Shown here: positions 35,312-46,974 of the stretch, in pieces
Numbering within the stretch: the stretch's first letter is position 1
Layout: each line of letters begins with the position of its first letter
From: Thermochaetoides thermophila DSM 1495
Taxonomy: Eukaryota > Ascomycota > Sordariomycetes > Sordariales > Chaetomiaceae
Direction of reading: 5' to 3'
Assembly (NCBI RefSeq): GCF_000221225.1
Contig: NW_006383030.1
Coordinates: 124,001-188,000 of the forward strand
DNA: 64,000 nucleotides
The notes under the pieces: model-generated
Database searches by the model: none
What the model saw: the letters and a program-made list of their open reading frames with translations, nothing else
Told to the model about the DNA's origin: nothing
Position numbers and translations under genes: made by a program

Positions 35312-36440
35312 GTGTGTAGTGTGATAGGAGAGTGGTGTGTAGTAGGATGTGTATGTATATTATGTGCTGTTATCATGTTGATCATGACGTTTTGTTGGGT
35401 TTAAGTGACGGGTTGTGTTTAGGAAGAATGTATTTTTGGGCATGAAACTTGTGCCATGGCTTTGTGACTTGATAAGTGACGTCAGGGTGGCTGATTGTTG
35501 AGAAGCTGTGCCACTCTTGCCATCAGGGATTCACGGGCTCATGAGAAAAACAACACAGACCGGTAAGTTGAGATCAGTCAATTGGCTGAAAAAAAAAACA
35601 AGATGAGTTTTCATTGTCGTCGCTGTAAGAACAGGGGTAAGGCAAAAGGTAAAAGCAAGTAAACTCCTAGAATCCGTCTGGAAGAGTGAACTGGAGGGAC
35701 TGAGAAAGGAACTTCGGGGACATCTCGCTCACCGTCTCTCATGATGTCTGCAAAATAAGCTTCAGCACTGAACTTTCAGCTCAAAACATCTATGAGATGC
35801 AGGCCAAGAGGCATAGATTGCCCTGTACCAAAGCCACTGCTCATGTGAGCATCTTCGGGCCCTTTACCTCCTTCCCGCTTCATGTGACGTACTTGATGAC
35901 GGAAGAAGAGTAAACCGGGAGGGCTCAGAGAAAACGTTTCCGCCTTTGCATGCATGAACCACTCCGCAGTATCCTGCAGCGACCGCTCCGCATTTCATCT
36001 ATTTTCCCCTCCTTACCCAGCCCAGGACCCCTCTCCTACCATAGAGATGCGGGGAAAGGAGAAAAAGGTCAGGCCTTTCGGGAACGAACCGAGAAGAGGA
36101 TGTGAACGATGCTATATTTGTAGACAGAGGACCACCTGGCTGGAGCCAAGGGGAGGCAAACATGCGGGTTCAACGTGTCTTGGGTGTGGCGCCGCGGGCC
36201 GAGGGGGGCACAGCCGCTTGGTTTGGGTGGAAATGGGAGTTGGATGTGGGTTTGGGTTGTGCGGGTGAGTTGATTGGCACCCCTCGAGTTGTATCTTGAG
36301 GGAACTCAATAGTGGTTTGCTCAGTTGTAGCAAATTCTTACTCAAATTTATGACACTCTTGTTTGTCAGAAATATATCAACTCACCTCAGGCCTTGCAGG
36401 CGCTTAGATAGCCGAAAGGAGGACAAAAGAATAAAGAATA

Positions 36441-37516
36441 TCTGACAGATTACCCCCCCCCCTCGTGACCTCAAGTAGAGAACTCACCAAAGCTTCTATC
36501 TTTAGAAGCCTTCTAGACCCCTTCTCGACAGCAACCCAAGACGTCGGATTCCAAGACCCCGCCTCCGGTGCCTGGATGGCAAATCCAGGTACGTGGACGC
36601 CGACTAGTGCAGGAACGGGAAACATCTCCGCATGGCAAGCCAGCGATCACCCGTTATTGCAGCAATTCAGTGCTGTTGGGCACAAGGTCGGAGATCTCGC
36701 GCTTGTTGGAGGAAAGGTACGTACTACTGCGAGCTGCCCCAGGGTTTTAAATAGCCTAGGGGGTTGTTAAGCTCAAGAAAGTTGGTGGCTGGGTGGTAAA
36801 GACTTGATTCCGTCTACTTCATCAAGTGTTTGTCATAACTGCGTTGTCAATGTAGATAAATAAATGGAGTAGTAATTGACTCTAGAGCTCTATGCATGTC
36901 ATCATCGAAGCCCTCCATCCCAGTCGGGATACAACCAGACGTCCCTCTCTGACAATATAGAACACAGGTTACTCACCTAGGTAGAGAAAGCCAAAATCAC
37001 CCTACTCGATGCCAACATGGTTACACCACTCTTAAAGTATCCGGGTTCTTTTTTCTGCTTGTCTGGCCGTTAGGCTAGAGGGTAGTGACATACCCCTCCG
37101 GTTAATCTATTCTGCTACTATTCTTAGATCTGTATATAGTATATAGAATGACTGTCAAGGTACCATGAGAACGTTGCGGTATCGAGCTAGGCAGTGCCCG
37201 GTACCAGAGAGGCAGATTTCCCCAGTTGGTCAGAGAAGCGAGCGAGGACGGATGGTTCGTATCGAGCAGAGCTAGAGGATACTAGAAGACTTAGGGAAGG
37301 TGAAAATCCTAACAGCTGAGGAATGGAATCTAGATGTCTTTGCTGATGCTGAGCTGTGGCAAACTAGGAGCCTCGCTGCAGGTTCATGCAAGTGGTTGCC
37401 ATTGAGACCTTCGAGAGCTTGCTTGAACAGGAGCCTCAAGTCGTTCTTACGGTCTTGGTGAGCACTCGGTACCCGGATTCCGGGCTGCCGGCCATCGTCA
37501 AGAGTGCGGGGAACTA
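36441..37516 (+). pseudogene. Possible decayed gene: scattered protein-like fragments
   Basis: A frame open from about 36441 to 36716 reads protein-like (RSLLDPFSTATQDVGF; AVGHKVGDLALVGGK) and ends at a good donor, AAG|GTACGT. A fragment after a CCTAG acceptor at about 36982 reads VEKAKITLLDANMVTPLLK in a frame that would join it. Further fragments near 37300 (LTAEEWNLDVFADAELW) and 37390-37515 (AIETFESLLEQEPQVVLTVL, ending at TAG) are separated by stops. They could be remnants of one gene or exons I cannot join. I do not recognise the family. Confidence 0.25.
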
Positions 37517-39735
37517 GATTTTACTCAACCCCTCAGCAAACATAGATAACGCCCCGTCGTCGTCAGGAATGACGCTTAACGCCAACCCTATGTTGGCACC
37601 TATCCAAATAAACAGCCTGAACATTAACAACTTCGAAACAGAGCTGTCCATTGCTCTCGCTCTAACCTGAGAGCATAGAATGGTCCATCGACGGGACTTG
37701 ATTGTCCGAAGTACCTGCCATTGGTGGAACCCTAGCCCTGTCGCCAGGTTAACTGAGGTTGCATCGGGGATGCTGATCCTGGATGCGAACCATGGAACGT
37801 TGAGACATGCGCCGAGCCTCCAACGACAAGAGAGAAGAACATTTCTATCGATCGAAAAACTCTTTTGACAATGGATATAGAGTATATAGGAAACAAAATT
37901 GTTCCCATTGGCTCGTGTGCGATAATAAACATTACCGGAAGAATTGCAGCCCTTTTCTACGGCCAAAACTTCGTGTTCGCAGCCAGTTGCCAAACTTACC
38001 TGAGCAGGTAAACTTCGGAGTTTGATGTTCCTCACCCCGCGGAACAGGATAAACAAAACGTTTGGTCCTTGGCTACGCCAGGCAGGGGCTGGTTAATCCA
38101 GGGTACGAAAAACGGCTGATTGACAGTTGTCCACAGCGATGTCACCGAACTGTTCCGGCTCGCGCAACAGACAGCTTGGCAGTTCGAAATGCTCGTCTTG
38201 TTCCCGAGCCATCAACGAGATCGCTTGCTTTCTCTCGCCATCTGCACAATTTCCCAGTAAGCTGCAGAACATACCGCATGACCTCACCATCTACAGCCGC
38301 ATCAATCACAGACCACAGCGACCTAAGCCCTCTGCCTGATCGAAGACACCGAGGTTTAGCAAGATGCCGTCGACATCCGGAGTGAGCCCCCCTCGAGAGA
38401 CGTTTTGTGGGGGGCTCAATTAAGCTTAATAACGACCCCTGGCGGACCCAAATAGGAAACAAAAATAGAAACGTTGTTGAATCTGGAAGTGGGGTAGCCC
38501 AACTGCTCCGGCTTTCCCTTTGATGAGTTCTCGATGAAGACGGGATTGGGGTCCAGTAGAGAAACAGGCAAGATCTTACCAATGCTTGCCTAGTAGTCTT
38601 ACCTTAAGAAGCTGATTTAGTAATTCTTGCATGAGATCGATCAAGACATGCTCGAGAATAGCAACTTAGTCTAGTTGTCGCTGTCTTCTAGTCTGCCCCA
38701 ATGTCAGTCAGCATTCTGGTTCCGGACGACGCTAGCACAGGCAAAATGCATGTTCCCCATGCACAAAGCCCAAGAACCGTTAAACCCGACGACAAGCGGC
38801 ATCAATCAGCGACCTTAGCTTGATCGGAACCACAAGAAGGCAACTGACATCACCTCGACACCACCGTTTCTATAAAAAGAACTCCCACGACAGGATACCG
38901 GCGCCTCCACACAACATAACCCCCCTCATGAACGGTAACGAGAGTCTCGGCGCGGAGCCAAACACCACGTCAGTTGCAGGAAAGCCCCACGGGAAGCAGC
39001 GAATTGTAGTGGCAATGGCACGCTGGTGAGGCGAGCTATAAAGGCCGTGTGGTCCCGAGTTAATATATTCTTCATTTATCCTTCACTTCTTCCGTAAATT
39101 TGGCGCGACACCGCGAGAGCCACTGAACCAAACATTCGGCAGCAGTGCAGCAGACACAGGGCCAGCGAACGCAACGCGAGAGGAACAGAGTGCAGAGCCT
39201 TTCTGAATCGGTAATACTGCCAGTGACGGCGCCGAGGTGCTTGTATCTTGACGATGAAACCCGGGCAAGCAGAGTGCAGTGAGACGCTGGCATGACTTCC
39301 TAGAACAGAAGGGCCGGCGAGACGAGACGTTGCGAGGTCGACTCTCGTGGAGAGATGCATTCTTGGAACTCGTCGTGCCTATCCCGGGCCCCGGAGAGGC
39401 GGATGGCGGATGCAGCAATCTGTCGAGCGAATTAACCCATGAACACTATACTACTCGCCAAGGGGATGGTACTCTCTCAGTTGCAGCACAAGGCTAGCCG
39501 CGACGCAACTTCGCCATTCAGCTTGACTCTCTGCCTGCCTACCTCCGCACACGCAGAACGGGAAGATGCGGCCGTGTTCCAGTCTCGGAAGTGGAGGAGC
39601 ATCCGTCGATGGGCAATGGAACGGATAAGGCCATCGTGACGGGGTGAAGGTTGAGGGGGTGTGGTGGGCGTGGCAGTCGAACCGGGCACCGGGAGAACGG
39701 GGAGCGGGGAGGTTGGGATAGGCGGGAAGAAAAGA

Positions 39736-39741
39736 TATAAA
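39736..39741 (+). promoter_or_regulatory. TATA box of the DUF4360 gene
   Basis: TATAAA lies 148 bp upstream of the ATG at 39889, followed by a Ser/Thr-codon-like pyrimidine-rich leader without an intervening ATG in good context. Confidence 0.5.
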
Positions 39742-39888
39742 GCAGCAAGATCTCAACGACAATGTCAGTCGTTCTCGCTCTCATCAGCAGCAGCTTCAGC
39801 AAAGCAGCCTTTCGAAAGCCTTTCAGCCTCAGAAACTCACTCTCACATCAATACCTCGAGTCTAGACTTCGAAAACACATTAGTCAAA

Positions 39889-40654
39889 ATGCGTTTCACC
39901 GCCGCCGCCGCTCTCGTCCTCCCTGTCCTCGCCGCCGCGAGCCCCATCGCCAACCCCAGTGTTGTCCCCGATGGCTGGGCCGATACTCCGGACCCGAACG
40001 ACATCCAGATCGTCAGCGCCACTTTCTCCGGTAGCGGCTGCCCTCAGGGCTCTGTCTCGACCAGCATCTCTCCTGACAAGACTGTAAGTGGCCTGGGTTC
40101 AAAGAATGTAGCGAGATGAGCAGGAGCTGACAAAAACAGGTCATCACCTTCGGTTTCGACAAGTTCCAGACCTACATCGGCCCCGGCACTACGATTGCCG
40201 ACCGCACCAAGAACTGCCAGCTGCACCTGAACCTGAAGGTGAGCACATCTTCATGAAGAGTCTTACAAAACAAGCTGACAACCCTCAGTACCCTGGCGGC
40301 TTCCAATTCGCGGTCGTCGAGTCGACTTACCACGGCTACGCCCTCCTGGAGGAGGGTGTCACCGGCACCTTCTTCAGCACTTACTACTTCTCTCAGGACG
40401 CTAAGGCGACCACCACCACCCAAACCACCATCACGGGCGGCGGCATCTGGGCGGCCGGTCAGGTCTACACCAAGTCGGACAAGATCCCGACGGCCAGCTA
40501 CATCTACTCGCCTTGCGGCGCCAGCGGCATCCTCAACATCAACAACCGCATTGCCCTCACCTCGACCAACCCCAACGCTTTCGGCATGATCACCGACGAC
40601 GACGCTACCATTGCCTTCACTCAGCAGCTCAACATTGCTTGGCGCAGGTGCTAA
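39889..40654 (+). CDS. Secreted DUF4360 protein
   Basis: Three exons: 39889..40083, 40140..40238 and 40289..40654, 219 residues. Introns: 40084..40139 (GTAAGT, CTGAC branch, AACAG) and 40239..40288 (GTGAGC, CTGAC branch, CTCAG), both phase 0. Residues 1-17 are a signal peptide (MRFTAAAALVLPVLAAA). The DUF4360 pattern is complete: FSGSGCPQGSVSTSISPD, then VITFGFDKFQTYIGPG, NCQLHLNL, YPGGFQFAVVESTYHGYALLEEGVTGTFFSTYYF, a C-terminal YSPCGASGILNINNRIALTSTN, and a final WRRC. Four cysteines fit two disulphides. The family is common among secreted fungal proteins; its molecular function is not established. A TATA box at 39736 supports the start. Confidence 0.92.
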
Positions 40655-43600
40655 ACGCCTTGAAGGCACTGGCGCTAGAACTCAGGATGCCCGGCAGCGG
40701 TGGAGTGCTAGCGTAAGGTTCGGGGAAGGGTTGTTGAGAATGGCTCGCGGTTTGCTCGCTCCTGAGAAGGAGTAGACTGCGTATGGCAAAAGAAAAGGCG
40801 GGCTGAATGGCCGAGCCGAAGTGATTACAGGACGCTTGATCGCCGGGAACGGTTTCGGTGTCAAAGCGGTCCTGAACAAGAACTTTTCCTCTTATTTTTC
40901 CAATTTTTCCCTGTGGATATTTCCAAGTTTGTTTGTGAATAGCAAGTCAATCAAGCCTTTTTCCCTTTATTAATGCTTTTTTTGCTTTCTTTGAGTGACG
41001 TGACTCATGGTCAAAATCCAGAGGGAGTATCATCAGGTATCTTAGACCTTATCTCCGCCCGGAACCGAACCTGCCCGTTCATGCAAAGGATCGCCAAAAA
41101 ACGGCAGTGTTCCTGACTCCAAACGCTTGCAGCGCGAAGCGAGGCTGCAGATTCGGTTCCCTGTAATGATTGATATTCCAAACGGGATATCTCAGGCAAG
41201 CAACGTCGTACTTTGCCGGTGGTGGCAAAACTCTTGAATCCCAGGACAACCAGCTGCATCTGCGCCTGAATTGCCGGATCAGGATACCTACTCTTGAGGT
41301 GAACAAAGGTATGCGAAAGACGGCTGGTTTTGAGTTCCGAAGAAGGTTATCTCGATCTGGCCGGTCGTTGTAGGGTCTGGTTGCAAGGTTAATAGGTAGG
41401 GAGAGAGGAGGTCTTCAGCAGCCAATCGTGGAACCCAATCAAAGCCCTCAAATGTCTCAGACCCCCGCATTTCCCGCAGAAAAATCCGTAACTGCAATCC
41501 AGATCCGATGTCCAAGAACTTGCGAGTGTGATGCTTAGTCAAGAACAACGATTGGCCAGCCAGCAAGGTTGCAACGTTGCCTGTGTAACGTGATCGGATC
41601 AGCAAGACTGCAGCCCAGCGAGCGCATTTTGAAGTATGTGAGAGAGTGTGAGTGTGTGTCATCATGCAGCCCACATGCAAAGATGGCTCATTGGATGTAG
41701 GAACTCCGACCCAGTGAGACATGCAGCTGCAACAATCTGTACATATGTATAAGAGGTGACTTCATCCGATACCGCGTTAGGTGCACGTCGTCCACGCAAG
41801 GCAATTACGATTCACATGGACGGCATTTCATCAACTGTGATGGGCGTCGTTGTGGCAGCCGATGTTTGTTGGCTTGGGTCCAGTGAAACACAAAACGAAG
41901 ACTCCCTGAAATGACCCCCTTGCCGTTCCGTGTCATTGATTCAGCCAGAGCCCAAAATCCAGAATATTGGAGATTCACAGTCCCAACATAGACGTCATCA
42001 AACCGGCGGCGTGCAAGATCATCGCCTCTCCTTCCAGTTCAAGAATCTGGGAGCCTGCGGGGGACTGGAGAAGTGTCGATGAGTAATGAGCGGCCAGGGT
42101 CAGTCAGGGTACGCAACCCGAATTGGCCAGTGGTCGGTGAAGCGGTTGCCTGTTCCAGCATTGTGGTTCAGCCCATGATCATCCCGTCTTGTCGGTGTCA
42201 CTGGGCTCGCTTCTGTGAGGGGAGGCAATAGTGCTGGTCAATAATGCATGAAAGAGACAAACGACCAGTTTTAGGAAGGTTAATTGGAGATCTGAAGTTG
42301 CAAGGAGAGAGAGTTTCGTTTCTACAGATTTTGGTGCTCTCTCCATGTGAAGTCGAACCGAGTTTGCGGTCCGAGACGGGAAGAGAGCAATCACTCCACC
42401 TTTCCTGTTTGTCTACCGGGAAGAACCGGGAGAGAGCAGCACTTGGAACAAGCGAGCTGCCGGCTTGAAACACGCCGCTCTCGAAGCATGTATGTTTCGT
42501 CGGCCGAACTGCATTACATTCCAGTCTCAGCTTCTTCCTCCCACTGAGATACAGGGCGTGTCACGCACGAACATTCGATTCCTGCACAACATCACGATAT
42601 CCACCTTAACAAAAATATTATTTCAGCACACTAACCTTGAAATAAAATGGAAAGCTCCATACCCTATCAAAAAAAGTCCCAGGAACACTGCTCTCGTAAC
42701 GGCAGCGAAGGAGCACAGAGGCAGAGCAGAGAAGACGGAGAAAAATCCGACCACTCAGAATTCACTCTCAAGAGACCCAAAATGGCCGGTGGATCTACCA
42801 ACAGCATGGTGTCCAATCGGCGATGAGTCCGGTAAACCCACTTTTGTCACCATCCCCACTAACTTTGCTGTTACTCCACACTTACCCCACTCCATTTGTT
42901 CTGTCGGGACCGACTGGCCAGTCAGCAATTCTGGACCTACACCAGAGCATGCACGCTGGTTCTTTGGCCTGGAGCTCCACACGTTCTGGATCTTCTGATG
43001 CCAGCGCTGGCAATGCGGGAACGAGCTCTTGCAGGTCTTGGGAGGTCCCAGTGCTTGGGAACTTTTGTGGTTCCCTTTGTTGTCACGATCACTATGCTTG
43101 CTTTCTTGTTCTTGCTTCCTGGGACTGGAAAACAACCACCATCATCAGTTAATAGCAGATGATGGACGATAATACTATGGCAGATATCCATGATGAGTTG
43201 CCGAATTTACCTGAGAGATAACGACAAGTCGAGGGATGCAGGCAGGAAAGAGAAGAAATTGCCATCAATCATGGTTCTCGCTTCCACGGTTTGAAAGCAA
43301 ACCACCAGAGAGGCCCAACATCAGCTGGACTGCGCAGTAATGTCGGCATTTCGTTTAAGAAAGCGACTGCCGACCCCAGACCTGAGTGGGAAAAGCGCGT
43401 AATGCCGAAGCAATGCTGTGCAGTGCTGCCAAAGCCACAAAGCAACGGGCCGAGGGAGAGCCCACTTCACTGGGCGCCAGGTGATTTGGGTGCTGCTGAA
43501 CGCTTGCATTCGCATATTCTTGCCTGCAGAGTATGTATAATGCTTGCGAATAAGGCATAATATCCTATGCTGCAGTACTTAATATTCCAAATTCTGCACG

Positions 43601-44665
43601 AAACATAGGCCGAGACGAGTCGACACGACCCCAGACCCCCAAATCGTCGGGATCTCCGTGTCCAGATCGCTGGGACATGAACGAAAGGGCCCAGTAAAGG
43701 GGCCGAGATGCTTGCTTTGGCCCTCGAGGATCCTGGCTGTGTCCCGAAGCTTTGGTTCTGGACGCCGCTCACGTCCCAAGGGACTGGGCGATGGGTCCCG
43801 GAAGTGTTTCCTGGAAGTAGAAGCAGGCATCTTGGTGTCTTCTTGGTGTCCGGTGGCTGCTCCAGGCCCCATGCTCCTGGTGCTTGTGCCCGAGCCAGCA
43901 ACAGCCAGCAACCGCACACGTTTTTCCAGGGGTTCCAGCTTGTTAATATTCTGGGTGTGCATTTGGAGGTATCACGAGGCCCAGAGAAGTGGTTCATCCA
44001 CGCCACGCAGTGCTTCTGCTTCATTGCATTATATCTGCATTTTGATCTGATGTGGTATCACAGATCACCGATCTTTCTGATCTGTTCCGACACCACGGTT
44101 ACGGAAGCCTTTCCCCTCGGCGCAGGTTTCCTTTTCGAGAGCCCATCGACACCGACGCAATGGTTTTGTTCTTTTTCTGTTGTCCACTGGCCATGCTGCA
44201 CGTCGCCCAATCAAGCAAGTCTCGCCAGCTGGGGGACTTTTGCTGGAGCCAACTGGCTGGAATGTCCCGAGCCAGAGCCCTGCTCTGTCATCCATTTTCT
44301 TGGGTCAAGTGGGCGTCACCCTGCCACACCCTAGACTGAATTGTGGAGCATACGGGGGCCTCTGGCAGGGGCTCCATAAGGCGCCGAGGATACGTCGGCG
44401 GTGATATACAAGTGTCCGCATTTCCTCTTCGTTGCGGCTCTTGTGGTTCACGTTTCGTTTGTCATCATCGACTTCGACGTTGGACGTTTGTCGATTCAGC
44501 CACGGAAACATCAAACAGCAAAGCTGAAACGGCCGTGAGCCTGTTCGGAAGTCAACGTTGCAACCAGACGCCCGCTGCTGTCATCGAAGACATACCCAAC
44601 ACCACTGGCCGCACATCCTGCTTCGTCGCTCGCTACTACCACACTTCCAACAAAACACAACCAAC
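40655..44665. other. Intergenic region of 4 kb, one weak small-gene candidate
   Basis: Apart from the candidate at 42647-43153, long overlapping frames at 43460-44340 are open on both strands without domains. They look compositional. TG/GT-rich simple sequence lies near 41640-41665. Confidence 0.4.
42647..43153 (+). CDS. Possible small gene, exon structure unresolved
   Basis: An ATG at 42647 after an A-rich leader opens a 60-codon frame with hydrophilic protein-like content (KKSQEHCSRNGSEGAQRQ; HSEFTLKRPKMAGGSTNSM) ending at TGA 42824-42826. Downstream, a frame at about 42990-43160 encodes ALAMRERALAGLGRSQC followed by a membrane-like stretch (GTFVVPFVVTITMLAFLFLL) and a stop. A CTAAC branch-like site at about 42859 and several CAG sites lie between, so the two could be joined by splicing, but no single join is compelling. 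No family recognised. Confidence 0.25.
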
Positions 44666-45211
44666 ATGTGCAACTTCATCCAACGAGAATATGACTGCGG
44701 CCACTTCCGCTGGATCGCCTCCAAGTGGTGTCGCGCCTACACAATAACCCACAAGCGGTGTCCGCCCGACGTCACACACTTTGAGTGGTATGCATCCTCT
44801 TCCCATCTTTCTATTCTCTTTTTTTCGGAGAGCCTTGGAGATTGTGTGTGCGGTCTTCAGCATGGTTGCCGCCCACATGGATGCCAGCAGCAAGGCTCGG
44901 TGCCTTAGGTACCCTGCCGTCTCGCTGTGTGCCCAAATCCGTGCATGCGCGCGGGATGCAGCAGCCCGCAAGGTTACGGTACACACAAGCGCCAAGCTGC
45001 ACGTGGGCAAGCCACGCACGCTGACAGACCTCCTCGGATGTTCTCCCCTTGACACTTCTCAAGACTTTGGAAAGAGAAGCAGCTATGCTGACTGTGCATC
45101 GCGCTCATATGCAGTGTTGATACCATCTGCGGAGACTGCAAGGCCAAGCAGCGCCCTCCCGTACCGTGGGAGAACCTTATCATGCGCCACAATAACCGCT
45201 GGGGGTTGTGA
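44666..45211 (+). CDS. Small Cys-rich protein of 72 residues, conserved-looking MCNF...CGDCK type
   Basis: Exons 44666..44787 and 45115..45211 are joined by a 327-nt intron (GTATGC donor, GCTGAC branch, ATGCAG acceptor, phase 2). Exon 1 reads MCNFIQREYDCGHFRW...KRCPPDVTHFE and exon 2 continues VDTICGDCKAKQRPPVPWENL, ending HNNRWGL. Seven cysteines (2, 11, 22, 32, 41, 46, 49) include CGH and CGDC, compatible with a small metal-binding knuckle. There is no signal peptide, so the protein is probably intracellular. I recognise this as a recurrent short fungal protein type that opens MCNF and carries CGH and CGDCK motifs, but know no function for it. The intron is several times longer than others here; the exon junction completes a Cys codon. 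Confidence 0.7.
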
Positions 45212-46974
45212 ATGATATCATATCGACATTGCGATATTAAGGGGGGGATATCGTCAGCCTCACTGCCCCAATACCGAGAGGGTGTGGCGGCTTGTTATCA
45301 TGCATCCGACGAGCTCGCTATCTCTTACCGTCCTCATCATCAAATCCGAACCTCCGACTAGCATGCATATCCTTTATCATCAATCGCATCTCTCATCCCC
45401 GCAATCCTCTCCGACACACGGATATCTCCGTTTTCCTTCCACATCCCGAACTCCTGCGATACAACACTCCCTCAACCTCTTTAGTCCCCACAATATTTCT
45501 CTCTCATCACAACCCACATCCCGACCACACACATACACAACCACACAATGCATTTTCTGGTGTTTCGGAGCATAAAAGCACATCGCAGTTTCAGTTAACC
45601 ACATTGGAGGATGTTTTTGCTTCTAAGATACATGGCTGACTAGCCATTTACTTTTTTTTTTGATCTCTTGTGTCGTCATTGATGTCGCAACAGTACAGTA
45701 CATTGGCATAGGCGTTGGGATGGGTCTCTGGTTATATTATCGTCATCATCATAGCAACAAGCAGCAAGTACCGCTTGATCCTTGCGTTTGGCGTGGCGTC
45801 GTTGTGTTTTCTCTGAAGTCTGGTACATGTATGGTGGCATGAGTGGAAGATTAAATGGGTCATTGTCATCTGGAAGTATACTTGTCTTGTGGCTCTTGTT
45901 GTCTAGGCAGAAATCGCATGTGATACCACTTTTTTTTTCTTTGAGTAGAGTTGTCTGCATGTACATAGGGGGAATACACCAACTATGTTTAGAGTCTGAC
46001 CTTCTGTCTTGATGTTCGCATTGGTGATGCACGTGCTCAGTCAAGGAAACAATATGGTGCTGTCCTAGGAGGTGTTGTCTAAACACGTATGGTTTCCTTT
46101 TGATCCCCGTAAAAGGTCGTGAAATACATGCCATATGAACTCATATACAACAGAAATCTAGGTGCATGTTAGCATACCTTCTTATAATAATACCTCTGTA
46201 CCTAAATTTGCTTATGATACAGATTAAAGATTCTCTCAGTCTTTGGCGAGTGCCTGTCGTCACAGGACGAGCTTGGGGTCCTGTGTTCGCTTTATTCCGG
46301 TAACTCCACAGCCAGACGAACAGACGTGGTGATGTAAGTGTGTGCGAGTTGGAAAATTGCCATTTTCCCTCATGTTAATGCAAACATACGCTTCTGCGCA
46401 ACTCTTGCACGTCTGTTGAGCGACATAAACCATATCAGTCCATGTCAGTATCTGATCCTCAACAATCACATACCTTACCTACACTCGCTTGGTCCCTTTT
46501 TTATTTGACGCTCCAGCCTTGGAGCTTGGCACAACGGACGTTCACATCGATCTTATCGCAGTGCAGTTGCCATCATGTTTGGATCTGACTTCAAATCAAC
46601 CCGATCATACTTTATACTTTGGTTATCTGGTGTCGTCATGAGCTCGATGTTTGCATCCCGAGCGCTATCCACAAAATCGGTCCATAACCGTTTACTTTGA
46701 ACAAGACGTTCGTAATTGGATGTCCAGGAGAGGATGACATCAGCCTTTGGATTCAAGCTGTTACTGTTCACCGACACACCTTTATCATGATCAGAATTAC
46801 CAGACCATCGCTTTATGGCTCAGACAATTTCCAACCCCAAAACATCGAGACGTCAGTTCATTGAGTCTGGACATATAGGCCTTGCAATGGCGGTATTAAC
46901 TTTTCTCCTCACCTTTAAACAATCCATCTCCAATTTATTTTTAAACCCCTGTCACAACTCACATCACCGTCACC
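45212..46974. other. Intergenic region, one weak minus-strand frame
   Basis: About 1.8 kb. A minus-strand frame at about 46805..46553 (about 84 codons) has protein-like content (ADVILSWTSNYERLVQSK; LMTTPDNQSIKYDRVDL) but no ATG in good context and no clear splice partner. It may be a relic. The stretch 45380-45560 is a C/T/A-rich low-complexity tract. Confidence 0.35.

Larger units (their letters stand above)
35312..39888. other. Intergenic region of 4.6 kb with possible gene relics
   Basis: No intact gene supported. Protein-like fragments occur at 36441-37516 (listed separately). Two TATAAA elements occur at 38871 and 39037 without a convincing coding region downstream before the DUF4360 gene. 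A C homopolymer of ten lies at 36453-36462. Confidence 0.4.

Noticed and set aside
37514..38056. 180-codon minus-strand frame
   Set aside because: Unusual composition, no recognisable motif, and the opposite strand carries fragments of comparable quality.
43467..44404. Overlapping frames up to 208 codons on both strands
   Set aside because: No domain, signal peptide or splice-consistent extension. Probably compositional, upstream of the 72-residue protein gene.
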